A DNA stretch of 21,659 nucleotides from an uncultured Peptococcaceae bacterium. GTDB lineage: Bacteria > Bacillota > Desulfotomaculia > Desulfotomaculales > Desulfallaceae. Numbering within the stretch: position 1 is the first letter of the stretch; every line of letters starts with the position of its first letter. Location of the stretch: NCBI GenBank assembly GCA_913064925.1, contig CAJYBN010000020.1, positions 1-21,659 of the forward strand, read 5' to 3'. The notes beneath the pieces are model-generated. The model searched no databases. It worked only from the letters and a program-made list of their open reading frames with translations, and was not told where the DNA came from. The position numbers were made by a program, and so were the translations under genes. Shown here one piece after another: positions 1-7,389 of this stretch.

Positions 1-1032
1 CTGCGGCCGCGATGCAGGCGCGCGGCAACGCCGAGCGCGTGCTGGCCGGCCTGCACGTCGAGGGCGACCAGCGCCGCGCCGCCCGTGCCGGGGGCGGACC
101 TGCCCGGCGTGGTGGACAGCGACGGTATTCTGCAAATCACCAGCCTGCCGGAAGAGCTGCTGGTAATCGGCGGCGGGGTAATAGGCTTGGAATTTGCCTG
201 CATATTTTCCGGCCTGGGAAGCAAGGTGACCGTGGTGGAAATGCTTCCCTGCCTGGCGCCGGCTATGGATACGGATATTTCCAGGCGTTTTCTGCAAATG
301 CTGAAAAGGTCGGGGGTGCAGGTCTTCGTCAAGACCCGGGTTGCCCGCCTGGAAAAACATGGCGCCAAGCTGAGCGCCGTTCTGGAGCGGAAGGATGACG
401 GGGCGGAAGATCGAGTTGCTGCAGACCTGGTGCTGTTGGCTACGGGGAGGGTGCCGGCAGCGCCGGGCATCGACGCCGCAGCATTGGGCCTGGCCATGGA
501 AGGAAAGGCTGTTAAGGTCAACGGCCGGATGGAAACCAGTGTACCCGGCATATACGCCGTGGGGGACTGCACCGGAGGCGTGCAGCTGGCCCACGCTGCC
601 GTAGTTCAAGGAACGGTGGCGGCCGCCAACGCCCTGGGTGACGACCGGGAAGCGGACCTGAGCGTGGTTCCCCACTGTATTTTCAGTTACCCTGAAATGG
701 CTGCGGTGGGGCTGGGCGAAGACGAAGCCAAGAAGCTGGGACGCGACGTAACCGTAAGCAAATTCCCTTACACGGCCCTGGGTAAGGCCGTGGCCGTGCA
801 TGAAACCGCCGGCTTAATCAAGCTGGTGGCCGACAAAAAAACCGGCACCCTGCTGGGTGGCCAGATCCTGGGCCATGCCGCCACCGAGCTGGTAGCCGAG
901 GTGGCTCTGGCGGTGCGGAACGGCCTCCGGGCGGCGGACGTGGCTGGGACGATACACGCGCACCCAACGCTGGCGGAAGGTGTTATGGAAGCCGCCCACG
1001 GCATTGGCGGCAGGCCGCTGCACTTGGCGTAG
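1..1032 (+). CDS. lpdA: Dihydrolipoamide dehydrogenase (glycine cleavage L protein), 5' truncated
   Basis: FAD/NAD-dependent flavoenzyme that reoxidises the dihydrolipoyl arm of GcvH with NAD+. Visible parts are the NAD-binding segment VIGGGVIGLEFA followed by VTVVE, the second FAD-contact motif YAVGDCTGG, and the C-terminal dimerisation domain with the HAHPTLAEGV motif, which carries the catalytic His of the His-Glu pair. The N-terminal FAD domain and the redox-active CxxxxC lie outside the window, so only about 315 residues are seen of a usual ~460. Recognisable protein begins near base 80 (PGADLPGVVDSDG); the ~80 bases before it do not read as this family in any frame. It is first in the gcv cluster, 27 bases before gcvT, as expected for the dedicated L protein. 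Family assignment is secure; the 5' boundary is unknown. Confidence 0.9.
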   Translation: MRPRCRRAATPSACWPACTSRATSAAPPVPGADLPGVVDSDGILQITSLPEELLVIGGGVIGLEFACIFSGLGSKVTVVEMLPCLAPAMDTDISRRFLQMLKRSGVQVFVKTRVARLEKHGAKLSAVLERKDDGAEDRVAADLVLLATGRVPAAPGIDAAALGLAMEGKAVKVNGRMETSVPGIYAVGDCTGGVQLAHAAVVQGTVAAANALGDDREADLSVVPHCIFSYPEMAAVGLGEDEAKKLGRDVTVSKFPYTALGKAVAVHETAGLIKLVADKKTGTLLGGQILGHAATELVAEVALAVRNGLRAADVAGTIHAHPTLAEGVMEAAHGIGGRPLHLA

Positions 1033-1059
1033 CGGTCAGGGCAAAGGAGGGCAAGGCGC

Positions 1060-2163
1060 ATGGCAAAGGAAGGATTAAAAAGAACTTCCCTTTACGAGAC
1101 GCACCTGAAACACGGCGCCAAGATGGTGCCCTTTGCAGGCTGGGAAATGCCCGTGCAGTACTGCGGTATACTGGAGGAACACAAGGCGGTGCGCACGGCG
1201 GCCGGTCTTTTTGATGTATCGCACATGGGCGAGATCTGGCTGGAAGGCGAGCGGGCGGCGGAAGCGGTGCAGAAACTAGTTACTAACGATGCCACTGGGC
1301 TGCAGGACAACCGGGTGATGTATTCGCCCATGTGCTACCCGGACGGCGGCGTGGTGGATGACATTCTGGTGTACAGGGCGGCGGACCGCCGCTACCTGCT
1401 GGTGGTCAACGCCGGCAACCGGGACAAGGACCTGGCCTGGATCAAAGAACAGGTGGGGGATCTTGTCGATGTCACGGACCGCTCGGCGGAAACCGCCCTG
1501 TTGGCCCTGCAGGGCCCGCGGGCCGAGGACATCCTGCAAAAGCTGACGACCCTGCCGCTGGCGGGCATGCGTTATTACTGTTTTGCCGCCGGAAAGGTGA
1601 ACGGTACGGATGCGCTGGTTTCCAGAACCGGGTACACGGGGGAAGACGGGTTTGAAATATTCGTGGCCTGGGAAAAGGCTGCGGAACTGTGGGAGGCCTT
1701 GCTTGAAGCGGGCGCCGGAGCGGGACTGCAGCCCGCCGGCCTGGGCGCCAGGGACACGCTGCGCTTCGAGGCGTGCCTGCCCCTTTACGGCCAGGAGCTT
1801 TCGGAGCAAATCACCCCCCTGGAGGCCGGGCTGGAATCCTTTGTCAAGCTTGACAAGCCCGATTTCATCGGCCGGGAAGCCCTGGCCGGGCAGCACAGGC
1901 AGGGCCCGCCGCGGCGCCTGGTGGGGTTCGAAATGCTGGACAGGGGCATACCGCGCACCGGCTATCCCCTGCGCGATGAAAACGGCAGGCAGATCGGCTT
2001 TGTCACCTCCGGCACCTTTGCCCCAACGCTGCAGAAAAACCTGGGCTTGGGCCTGGTGGAAACCGGTTATGCCCGTAGGGGCACCATAATAGTGGTGGAA
2101 GTGAGAAAGAAAATGCTGCGGGCCCGGGTTATTCCGACCCCCTTTTATAAAAGGCCAAAATAA
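1060..2163 (+). CDS. gcvT: Glycine cleavage system T protein, aminomethyltransferase
   Basis: Transfers the methylene group from aminomethyl-lipoyl GcvH to tetrahydrofolate and releases ammonia. The 367 residues match the usual family length. Family segments seen in order are FAGWEMPVQY (residues 25-34), FDVSHMGE (51-58), YPDGGVVDDILVY with the conserved Asp pair at 100-101, SRTGYTGEDGFEI, GARDTLRFEACLPLYGQE, and the C-terminal beta-barrel segment GFVTSGTFAPTLQKNLGLG. The ATG follows an AAAGGAGGG ribosome binding site. The gene lies between lpdA and gcvH, 21 bases before gcvH, consistent with one transcript. No key residue appears to be missing. Confidence 0.97.
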   Translation: MAKEGLKRTSLYETHLKHGAKMVPFAGWEMPVQYCGILEEHKAVRTAAGLFDVSHMGEIWLEGERAAEAVQKLVTNDATGLQDNRVMYSPMCYPDGGVVDDILVYRAADRRYLLVVNAGNRDKDLAWIKEQVGDLVDVTDRSAETALLALQGPRAEDILQKLTTLPLAGMRYYCFAAGKVNGTDALVSRTGYTGEDGFEIFVAWEKAAELWEALLEAGAGAGLQPAGLGARDTLRFEACLPLYGQELSEQITPLEAGLESFVKLDKPDFIGREALAGQHRQGPPRRLVGFEMLDRGIPRTGYPLRDENGRQIGFVTSGTFAPTLQKNLGLGLVETGYARRGTIIVVEVRKKMLRARVIPTPFYKRPK

Positions 2164-2184
2164 ACTCAAAGGAGGGAGTAAACA

Positions 2185-2589
2185 ATGAAAGTGCCGGAAA
2201 ATTTAAATTATTCAAAGGAACACGAGTGGGCCGAACAAAGGGAAGGCGGAGTTATCAGGGTAGGCGTTACCGACTATGCACAGGACGCCATGGGAGACGT
2301 GGTGTTCGTGGAACTGCCCGAAACGGGGCAAAGCTTTGCTGCCGGCGAGAGTTTCGGTTCCCTGGAATCGGTAAAAGCCGTTTCGGACTGCTACATGCCT
2401 GTGGGCGGTACTGTTACGGCGGTCAACGAAGCGCTGCTGGACGCCCCCGAACTGGTCAACAAGGACCCCTACGGCGAGGGCTGGCTCATCGAGGTGGAGC
2501 CCAGCGACGAGCAGGAGCTGGAAAACCTGCTGTCGGCGGAAGAGTACAAGCAGTACCTGACCACCCTGAAAGATGAAGGAGGGGATTAA
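2185..2589 (+). CDS. gcvH: Glycine cleavage system H protein (lipoyl carrier)
   Basis: Small mobile carrier that shuttles the aminomethyl group between the P, T and L proteins on a lipoyl-lysine arm. The 134 residues fit the family. The lipoyl-lysine motif ESVKAVSD places the modified lysine at residue 64, after the GSLESVK turn; the KEHEW start of the domain and the DPYGEGWLIEV segment are also present. The ribosome binding site AAAGGAGGGAG precedes the ATG at good spacing. This protein should be the substrate of the LipM-type octanoyltransferase and the two radical SAM proteins encoded downstream. The stop codon abuts the gcvPA ATG, so the two genes are probably translationally coupled. Confidence 0.97.
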   Translation: MKVPENLNYSKEHEWAEQREGGVIRVGVTDYAQDAMGDVVFVELPETGQSFAAGESFGSLESVKAVSDCYMPVGGTVTAVNEALLDAPELVNKDPYGEGWLIEVEPSDEQELENLLSAEEYKQYLTTLKDEGGD

Positions 2590-3927
2590 ATGGCCGGGTT
2601 TGTGCCGCACACGCCCCGAGACGTGCGGGAGATGCTGGAAGTTGTAGGCGCGGCCGGCTTGGACGATTTGTTTGTCGACGTGCCTGCCGAACTGCGCCTG
2701 CGCAAGCCCTTAAACCTGCCGGCGCCCATGTCGGAAATGGAGCTGGTGAAGCACATGGGGCGACTGGCCGGCAAAAACAGGCCCGGGGATTATACCTGCT
2801 TTTTGGGGGCGGGCGCGTACGACCATTATGTGCCCAGCGTGGTGAAACACCTGGTGATGCGGTCCGAGTTTTACACGGCTTATACACCTTACCAGGCGGA
2901 AATCAGCCAGGGCACCCTGCAGTCCATATTTGAATTTCAGAGCATGATTTGCGAGCTGACCGGGATGGATGCGGCCAACGCCTCCATGTACGACGGCGCC
3001 ACGGCTACCGCCGAGGGGGCCGTTATGGCCTGCCGTGTCACCGGCAAAAGTAAAATTTTGGTATCCGAAGCGATGCACCCCGAGTACAGGGAGGTGCTGA
3101 ACACCTTCACTTCCGGCTTGCCCGTTGAGGTGGTGGAAATACCCGCCCCGGAGGGGGTAACCGCGCCCGGGGAACTGGAAAAGCTGTTGGACCGGGAAAC
3201 GGCCTGTGTCATTATCCAGAACCCCAACTTTTTTGGGCTGGTGGAAGACGGGCCGGCTCTGGGGGAAGCGGTGCACCGGCAAAAAGCCTTGTTCATAGTT
3301 TGCGCCGACCCGATTTCTTTGGGCCTGCTGAAGGCGCCGGGCGATTACGGGGCCGACATCGTCACGGGAGACGCGCAGGGGCTCGGCAACAGCATGTATT
3401 TCGGCGGTCCTCACGTGGGCTTTTTCGCCGTCAAGAGCAAGTACATGCGCAAAATGCCCGGTCGCGTGGTGGGCCAGACAACGGACGCCGCGGGTAACCG
3501 GGGCTTTGTGCTTACCATGCAGGGGCGGGAGCAGCATATCCGGCGGGAGAAGGCCACCTCCAACATATGCTCCAACCAGGCGCTGTGCGCCCTGGCGGCG
3601 ACCGTTTACTTAAGCTGCCTGGGCAAGACGGGTCTTGCGAAAGTGGCCGAGCTGTGCTTGCAGAAGGCCCGCTACGCTTACCGCCGCCTGCTGGAACTGG
3701 AGGGCGTGGAGCCCGTTTTCCGGGGCCCCTTTTTCAAGGAATTCGTCGTCAGGACTGCTCGCCGGCCGGCGGAGGTTAACCAGCACCTGCTGCGGCACAA
3801 GATCATCGGCGGGCTGGACCTGGGCAAATATTACCCCCGGCTGGACGGCGCCATGTTATTCTGTGTTACGGAGACCCGCACCCGCGGGGAAATAGATTAC
3901 CTGGTCGATAAAATGGGGGGATTGTAA
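2590..3927 (+). CDS. gcvPA: Glycine dehydrogenase (decarboxylating) subunit 1
   Basis: N-terminal half of the split P protein. With GcvPB it decarboxylates glycine using pyridoxal phosphate and loads the aminomethyl group onto GcvH. The 445 residues match the split-type alpha subunit. Typical segments are YTPYQAEISQGTLQSIFEFQ, MDAANASMYDGATA, GDAQGLGNSMYFGGPHVGFFA and NICSNQALCALAA. The ATG directly follows the gcvH TAA, and its ribosome binding site (AAGGAGGGG) lies inside the end of gcvH. Its TAA in turn abuts the gcvPB ATG. The split P protein is common in Firmicutes and archaea, whereas Proteobacteria usually have a fused one. Confidence 0.97.
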   Translation: MAGFVPHTPRDVREMLEVVGAAGLDDLFVDVPAELRLRKPLNLPAPMSEMELVKHMGRLAGKNRPGDYTCFLGAGAYDHYVPSVVKHLVMRSEFYTAYTPYQAEISQGTLQSIFEFQSMICELTGMDAANASMYDGATATAEGAVMACRVTGKSKILVSEAMHPEYREVLNTFTSGLPVEVVEIPAPEGVTAPGELEKLLDRETACVIIQNPNFFGLVEDGPALGEAVHRQKALFIVCADPISLGLLKAPGDYGADIVTGDAQGLGNSMYFGGPHVGFFAVKSKYMRKMPGRVVGQTTDAAGNRGFVLTMQGREQHIRREKATSNICSNQALCALAATVYLSCLGKTGLAKVAELCLQKARYAYRRLLELEGVEPVFRGPFFKEFVVRTARRPAEVNQHLLRHKIIGGLDLGKYYPRLDGAMLFCVTETRTRGEIDYLVDKMGGL

Positions 3928-5400
3928 ATGTCTGGACCGTTGATTTTTGAAATCGGTTCGCCCGGCCGCACCGCCGCCGCCCTGCCGGAAAACGATGTGC
4001 CCGCGCAGCGGGTGGAGGAGATGCTGCCGCCAGCTATGCTGCGCGAGGAACCGGCCGGCCTCCCCGAAGTATCGGAGCTGGACTTGGTACGCCATTACAC
4101 CGGGCTTTCCAGGAAGAACTACGGCGTGGACACGGGGTTTTATCCCCTGGGCTCCTGCACAATGAAATACAACCCCAAGGTCAACGAGGACGTGGCTGCC
4201 CTGGCCGGTTTCAGCGGCCTGCACCCCTACCTGCCGGGGGAGCTTTGCCAGGGCGCCCTGCAGCTGATGTACGAGCTGGAGAAATACCTGTGCGAAATCG
4301 CGGGTATGGACAGGTTTACCCTGCAGCCCGCTGCGGGGGCGCACGGCGAGCTGACCGGCATGCTCATTATCCGCGCTTACCACATGCAGCGGGGCGACGC
4401 GCGCAGAAACAAGGTGCTGGTGCCCGACTCGGCGCACGGCACCAACCCGGCCACCGCGGCCATGTGCGGCTATAAAACGGTGGAAATCAAGTCCGACAGC
4501 CGGGGCGGGGTGGACCTGGACGACCTGCGCCGGCTGGTGGGGGACGACACCGCCGGGCTGATGCTGACCAACCCCAACACTCTGGGCTTGTTTGACGAAA
4601 ACATCGCGCAGATTGCCCGTATCGTGCACGAGGCGGGGGGACTGGTTTACTGCGACGGCGCCAACATGAACGCCATCATGGGCATCGCCCGCCCCGGGGA
4701 CATGGGTTTCGACGTAGTGCACTTCAACCTGCATAAAACGTTTTCCACTCCCCACGGCGGGGGCGGTCCCGGGTCGGGCCCCGTCGGCGTCAAGGATATC
4801 CTGGTCCCTTACTTGCCGCGGCCGCTGGTGGAGTGCCGCGACAACGGCACGGGTGGCAAGGAATATTACCTGGACTACGGCGGGGAGCAGTCCATCGGCC
4901 GGGTCAAGGCCTTTTACGGTAATTTCGGCGTCATGGTCAAGGCCTATGCCTATATACGCATGCTGGGCGCTACGGGTTTGAAAGAGGCCAGCCGGTACGC
5001 GGTACTCAACGCCAACTATTTGAAGGAAAAGCTTAAAGATACGTACCACCTGCCCTACGACCGCACTTGCATGCACGAGTTCGTGCTCAGCGCCAGGAAC
5101 CTGAAGGACACAGGGGTGCGCGCGCTGGACATAGCCAAGCGGCTGCTGGACTACGGTTACCACCCGCCCACCGTTTACTTCCCGCTGATCGTGGAAGAGG
5201 CGCTGATGATAGAACCGACGGAAACGGAAAGCAAGGAGACCCTGGACCGGTTTGCGGAAGCCATGCAGCGGATAGCCCGGGAGGCCGTGGAAAACCCGGA
5301 GCTGGTCACCGGCGCGCCGCGCTGCACGCCGGTGCAAAGACTGGACGAGGTCACCGCCGCGCGCAAGCCCGTTTTACGCTACCGGCAGGAGAACGCGTAA
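3928..5400 (+). CDS. gcvPB: Glycine dehydrogenase (decarboxylating) subunit 2
   Basis: C-terminal half of the split P protein, carrying the pyridoxal phosphate lysine. NLHKTFSTPHGGGGPG places the Schiff-base lysine at residue 270, followed by the glycine-rich loop. Other family segments are FYPLGSCTMKYNPK (71-84), AHGTNPATAAMCGY (169-182) and NTLGLFDENI. The 490 residues match the usual length. The ATG directly follows the gcvPA stop, which suggests strict coupling and an equal subunit ratio. A strong hairpin begins right after the stop codon and separates the glycine cleavage genes from the lipoyl assembly genes. Confidence 0.97.
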   Translation: MSGPLIFEIGSPGRTAAALPENDVPAQRVEEMLPPAMLREEPAGLPEVSELDLVRHYTGLSRKNYGVDTGFYPLGSCTMKYNPKVNEDVAALAGFSGLHPYLPGELCQGALQLMYELEKYLCEIAGMDRFTLQPAAGAHGELTGMLIIRAYHMQRGDARRNKVLVPDSAHGTNPATAAMCGYKTVEIKSDSRGGVDLDDLRRLVGDDTAGLMLTNPNTLGLFDENIAQIARIVHEAGGLVYCDGANMNAIMGIARPGDMGFDVVHFNLHKTFSTPHGGGGPGSGPVGVKDILVPYLPRPLVECRDNGTGGKEYYLDYGGEQSIGRVKAFYGNFGVMVKAYAYIRMLGATGLKEASRYAVLNANYLKEKLKDTYHLPYDRTCMHEFVLSARNLKDTGVRALDIAKRLLDYGYHPPTVYFPLIVEEALMIEPTETESKETLDRFAEAMQRIAREAVENPELVTGAPRCTPVQRLDEVTAARKPVLRYRQENA

Positions 5401-5427
5401 CCGGGCAACGGAGCCTGCCGTGCCCGG
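5401..5427 (+). other. Intercistronic hairpin after gcvPB
   Basis: A strong inverted repeat starts at the base after the gcvPB stop. CCGGGC (5401-5406) pairs with GCCCGG (5422-5427), a one-base bulge follows at 5407, and ACGG (5408-5411) pairs with CCGT (5418-5421) around a six-base loop. No T-tract follows, so it is unlikely to be a full intrinsic terminator. It may instead stabilise or process the mRNA, or lower expression of the downstream lipoyl genes relative to gcv. The function is inferred. Confidence 0.55.
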
Positions 5428-5500
5428 GGGATCGGCAAGGCCTGCTTACCGGGCCGGTACCGTCACTGCATATTGCTACGCACGGGAGGGAAGCTCCTTA

Positions 5501-6391
5501 ATGGAAATCGCCGTCGACATTGACCTGGTGCGCGAGGCCTGGCGGGTGCGCCGGCAGCATTTCGCCCCGGAGATTTTTTTTCACCACCCGGTGCTCACTC
5601 GATCCGTAAGCGTAACCGGCACCAGGTGCGCCCTCAAATGCGCCCACTGCGGCGGGCGCTTTTTAAAAAATATGACCCCGCTGGACATTTTCCCCGCGGG
5701 CCGGGTACGCGCGGCAACCGGCCAAAGGATCAGAAGCTGCCTGATAAGCGGGGGATGCGACGAGCGGGGCCGCGTGCCCTTTGCCGGGCAAGCCGGTGTC
5801 TTGCGGGACTTAAAAAGCAGGTACAACCTGCGCCTGAATTTCCACACCGGGCTGGTGGGAGAAGAAGAGGCCAGGCTGCTGCCGGGGCTGGCGGACGCGG
5901 TATCGTTTGATTTCGTCGGAGATGACGGGACCATTGCCCGCATCTTGGGGCTGGCCGCCAGGGTGGAGGATTACGCGGCCTCGTACACCATACTGCGCAA
6001 GTACGCCCGCGTCGTGCCCCACCTGTGCATCGGGCTTGACGCCGGCGCCATCAACGGGGAGTACCGGGCGCTGGAACTGCTGGGCGAGCTGGGTATGGAA
6101 GCCCTGGTGTTTCTGGTTTTCATGCCCACTCCCGGCACCCCGCTGGCCGGCCAATCCCCCCCGCCGGTGGCCGACGTGGTGCACTTGCTGGCCCGGGCCA
6201 GGCTGAAATTTCCCGGCCTGCCCATTCACCTGGGCTGCATGCGCCCCGGGGGACGGTATCGCCGTGAACTGGACAGGTGGGCTGTAAGATGCGGCGTGAA
6301 CCGGCTGGTTATGCCGGCCCCGGAGGCGGTGGAGGCGGCGCGCCAGGTGGGGCTCCGGGCCAGGTACGAAAAGGAGTGCTGCGTGCTATGA
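5501..6391 (+). CDS. lipS1/lipS2: Radical SAM protein, probable lipoyl synthase subunit of the LipS1/LipS2 type
   Basis: A 296-residue radical SAM protein of the biotin-synthase-related group, smaller than classical lipoyl synthase. The SAM-cluster motif CALKCAHC gives Cys43, Cys47 and Cys50. Other cysteines that could hold an auxiliary cluster are Cys86 (LISGGCDERG), Cys246 (HLGCMRP) and the C-terminal pair 293-294. The LISGGCD, VFMPTPGTP and LGCMRPGG segments are typical of the uncharacterised homologue of biotin synthetase family. LipS1 and LipS2 were first annotated that way and together install both sulfurs of lipoate, C8 first by LipS2 and C6 second by LipS1. I cannot tell from sequence alone which of the two this is. 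I chose the ATG at 5501 because GGGAGGG lies about 10 bases upstream; an in-frame start at 5420 would add a non-conserved leader and overlap the hairpin. Its TGA overlaps the next gene's ATG. Confidence 0.82.
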   Translation: MEIAVDIDLVREAWRVRRQHFAPEIFFHHPVLTRSVSVTGTRCALKCAHCGGRFLKNMTPLDIFPAGRVRAATGQRIRSCLISGGCDERGRVPFAGQAGVLRDLKSRYNLRLNFHTGLVGEEEARLLPGLADAVSFDFVGDDGTIARILGLAARVEDYAASYTILRKYARVVPHLCIGLDAGAINGEYRALELLGELGMEALVFLVFMPTPGTPLAGQSPPPVADVVHLLARARLKFPGLPIHLGCMRPGGRYRRELDRWAVRCGVNRLVMPAPEAVEAARQVGLRARYEKECCVL

Positions 6392-7389
6392 TTCGGGTAT
6401 CCGCCGGCACGGCACAGGTCCTGGGACTGCTGCATATCAAGTGCCTGGCCCTGCCCACCACGGCTTACATTTTAATCGGGGAAAAATGCGCCCGGGACTG
6501 CGGCTTTTGCTCCCGTTCCCGGTCCAGCGCCGCCGGCGCGGACTTCTTGTCCCGCGTTACCTGGCCCGCCTTTCCCGCTGCCGAAGTGGTGGAAAGGCTG
6601 CGCCTGGCATACCTGTCGGGCAGGGTGGCCAGGGCGTGCCTGCAGGTGGTGCACGGGCGGGCGGCTTGGAACAAGGCGCGGCGGGTGTTGGAAGACATCA
6701 GCCAAGCTTGTTCCATCCCGGTGAGCGTTTCCTGCACGGCCGGGGTATTGGAGGACATCGGATCCTGGTTCGACGCCGGCGCTCAGCGTTTCGGCCTGGC
6801 CCTGGACGCGGCCGCCGGTGAGGTTTTTGCCGCCGTCAAGGGCGGGCACTGGCGACCCACCTTGTCGCTGCTGTACAGGGCGGCGGAAAAGTGGCCGGGC
6901 CGCATCAGCACCCACCTGATAGCGGGCCTGGGTGAAACGGACCGGGACATGATATTCAGGCTGCAGGACATGCTGCAGAGGAACGTAACCGTGGGCTTGT
7001 TTGCCTTTACGCCGGTCAAGGGCACGCGACTGGCCGGGCTGCGGCGTCCCTCCCTGGCCAGGTACAGGCGCATCCAAGCAGCCTACCACTTGATGAAGGA
7101 ATACCGCCTGGACGCCGCCGGCTTTTGTTTTGACCGGGACGGCAACCTGGCGAACCTTGGGTTGGGGGAAGAGGAGGCCCGCGCGCTGCTGGGCGACGGC
7201 AGGGCCTTCATGACCACCGGCTGTCCCGGCTGCAACCGCCCCTTTTACAACGAGCACCCGGGCGGGGATATGTATAATTATCCCCGGGCGCCGGGGCCGC
7301 GGGAAATTGAGGAGGCACTGCGGCTTGTGCTGGCGGGGGAAATACCGCGCGCTGCGGGCTGCGCCCGGTGTGGAGGTGAGCGGGCTTGA
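6388..7389 (+). CDS. lipS1/lipS2: Radical SAM protein, probable partner lipoyl synthase subunit of the LipS1/LipS2 type
   Basis: A 333-residue radical SAM protein related to biotin synthase. The motif CARDCGFC gives Cys34, Cys38 and Cys41. A cysteine-rich C-terminal part (TGCPGCNRPFYNE with Cys279 and Cys282, then YNYPR, then Cys325 and Cys328) looks like a second cluster-binding module. It lacks BioB hallmarks, and the window has no other biotin gene. The start at 6388 overlaps the preceding stop (ATGA) and has AAGGAG about 12 bases upstream; an in-frame start at 6277 would run deep into the previous gene. Position between the first radical SAM gene and an octanoyltransferase, directly downstream of gcvH and its partners, argues for sulfur insertion into octanoyl-GcvH. 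Assignment to the LipS pair is fairly sure; which member it is remains open. Confidence 0.82.
   Translation: MIRVSAGTAQVLGLLHIKCLALPTTAYILIGEKCARDCGFCSRSRSSAAGADFLSRVTWPAFPAAEVVERLRLAYLSGRVARACLQVVHGRAAWNKARRVLEDISQACSIPVSVSCTAGVLEDIGSWFDAGAQRFGLALDAAAGEVFAAVKGGHWRPTLSLLYRAAEKWPGRISTHLIAGLGETDRDMIFRLQDMLQRNVTVGLFAFTPVKGTRLAGLRRPSLARYRRIQAAYHLMKEYRLDAAGFCFDRDGNLANLGLGEEEARALLGDGRAFMTTGCPGCNRPFYNEHPGGDMYNYPRAPGPREIEEALRLVLAGEIPRAAGCARCGGERA

Noticed and set aside
3856..5337. 493-codon open frame on the minus strand opposite gcvPB
   Set aside because: It is a shadow frame caused by G/C-rich third positions of gcvPB; the protein is low-complexity His/Val/Gly-rich and matches nothing. The same holds for the long minus-strand frames at 1276-2169, 2710-3537, 6472-7257 and 14144-15271.
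5420..5500. Upstream extension of the first radical SAM gene to 5420
   Set aside because: The added 27 residues are not family-like and overlap the hairpin; a good ribosome binding site supports ATG 5501.
5501..7389. Reading the radical SAM pair as biotin synthase, HydE/HydG or cofactor-maturation enzymes
   Set aside because: No other biotin or hydrogenase gene is nearby, BioB hallmark segments are missing, and linkage to gcvH and lipM fits lipoyl assembly best.
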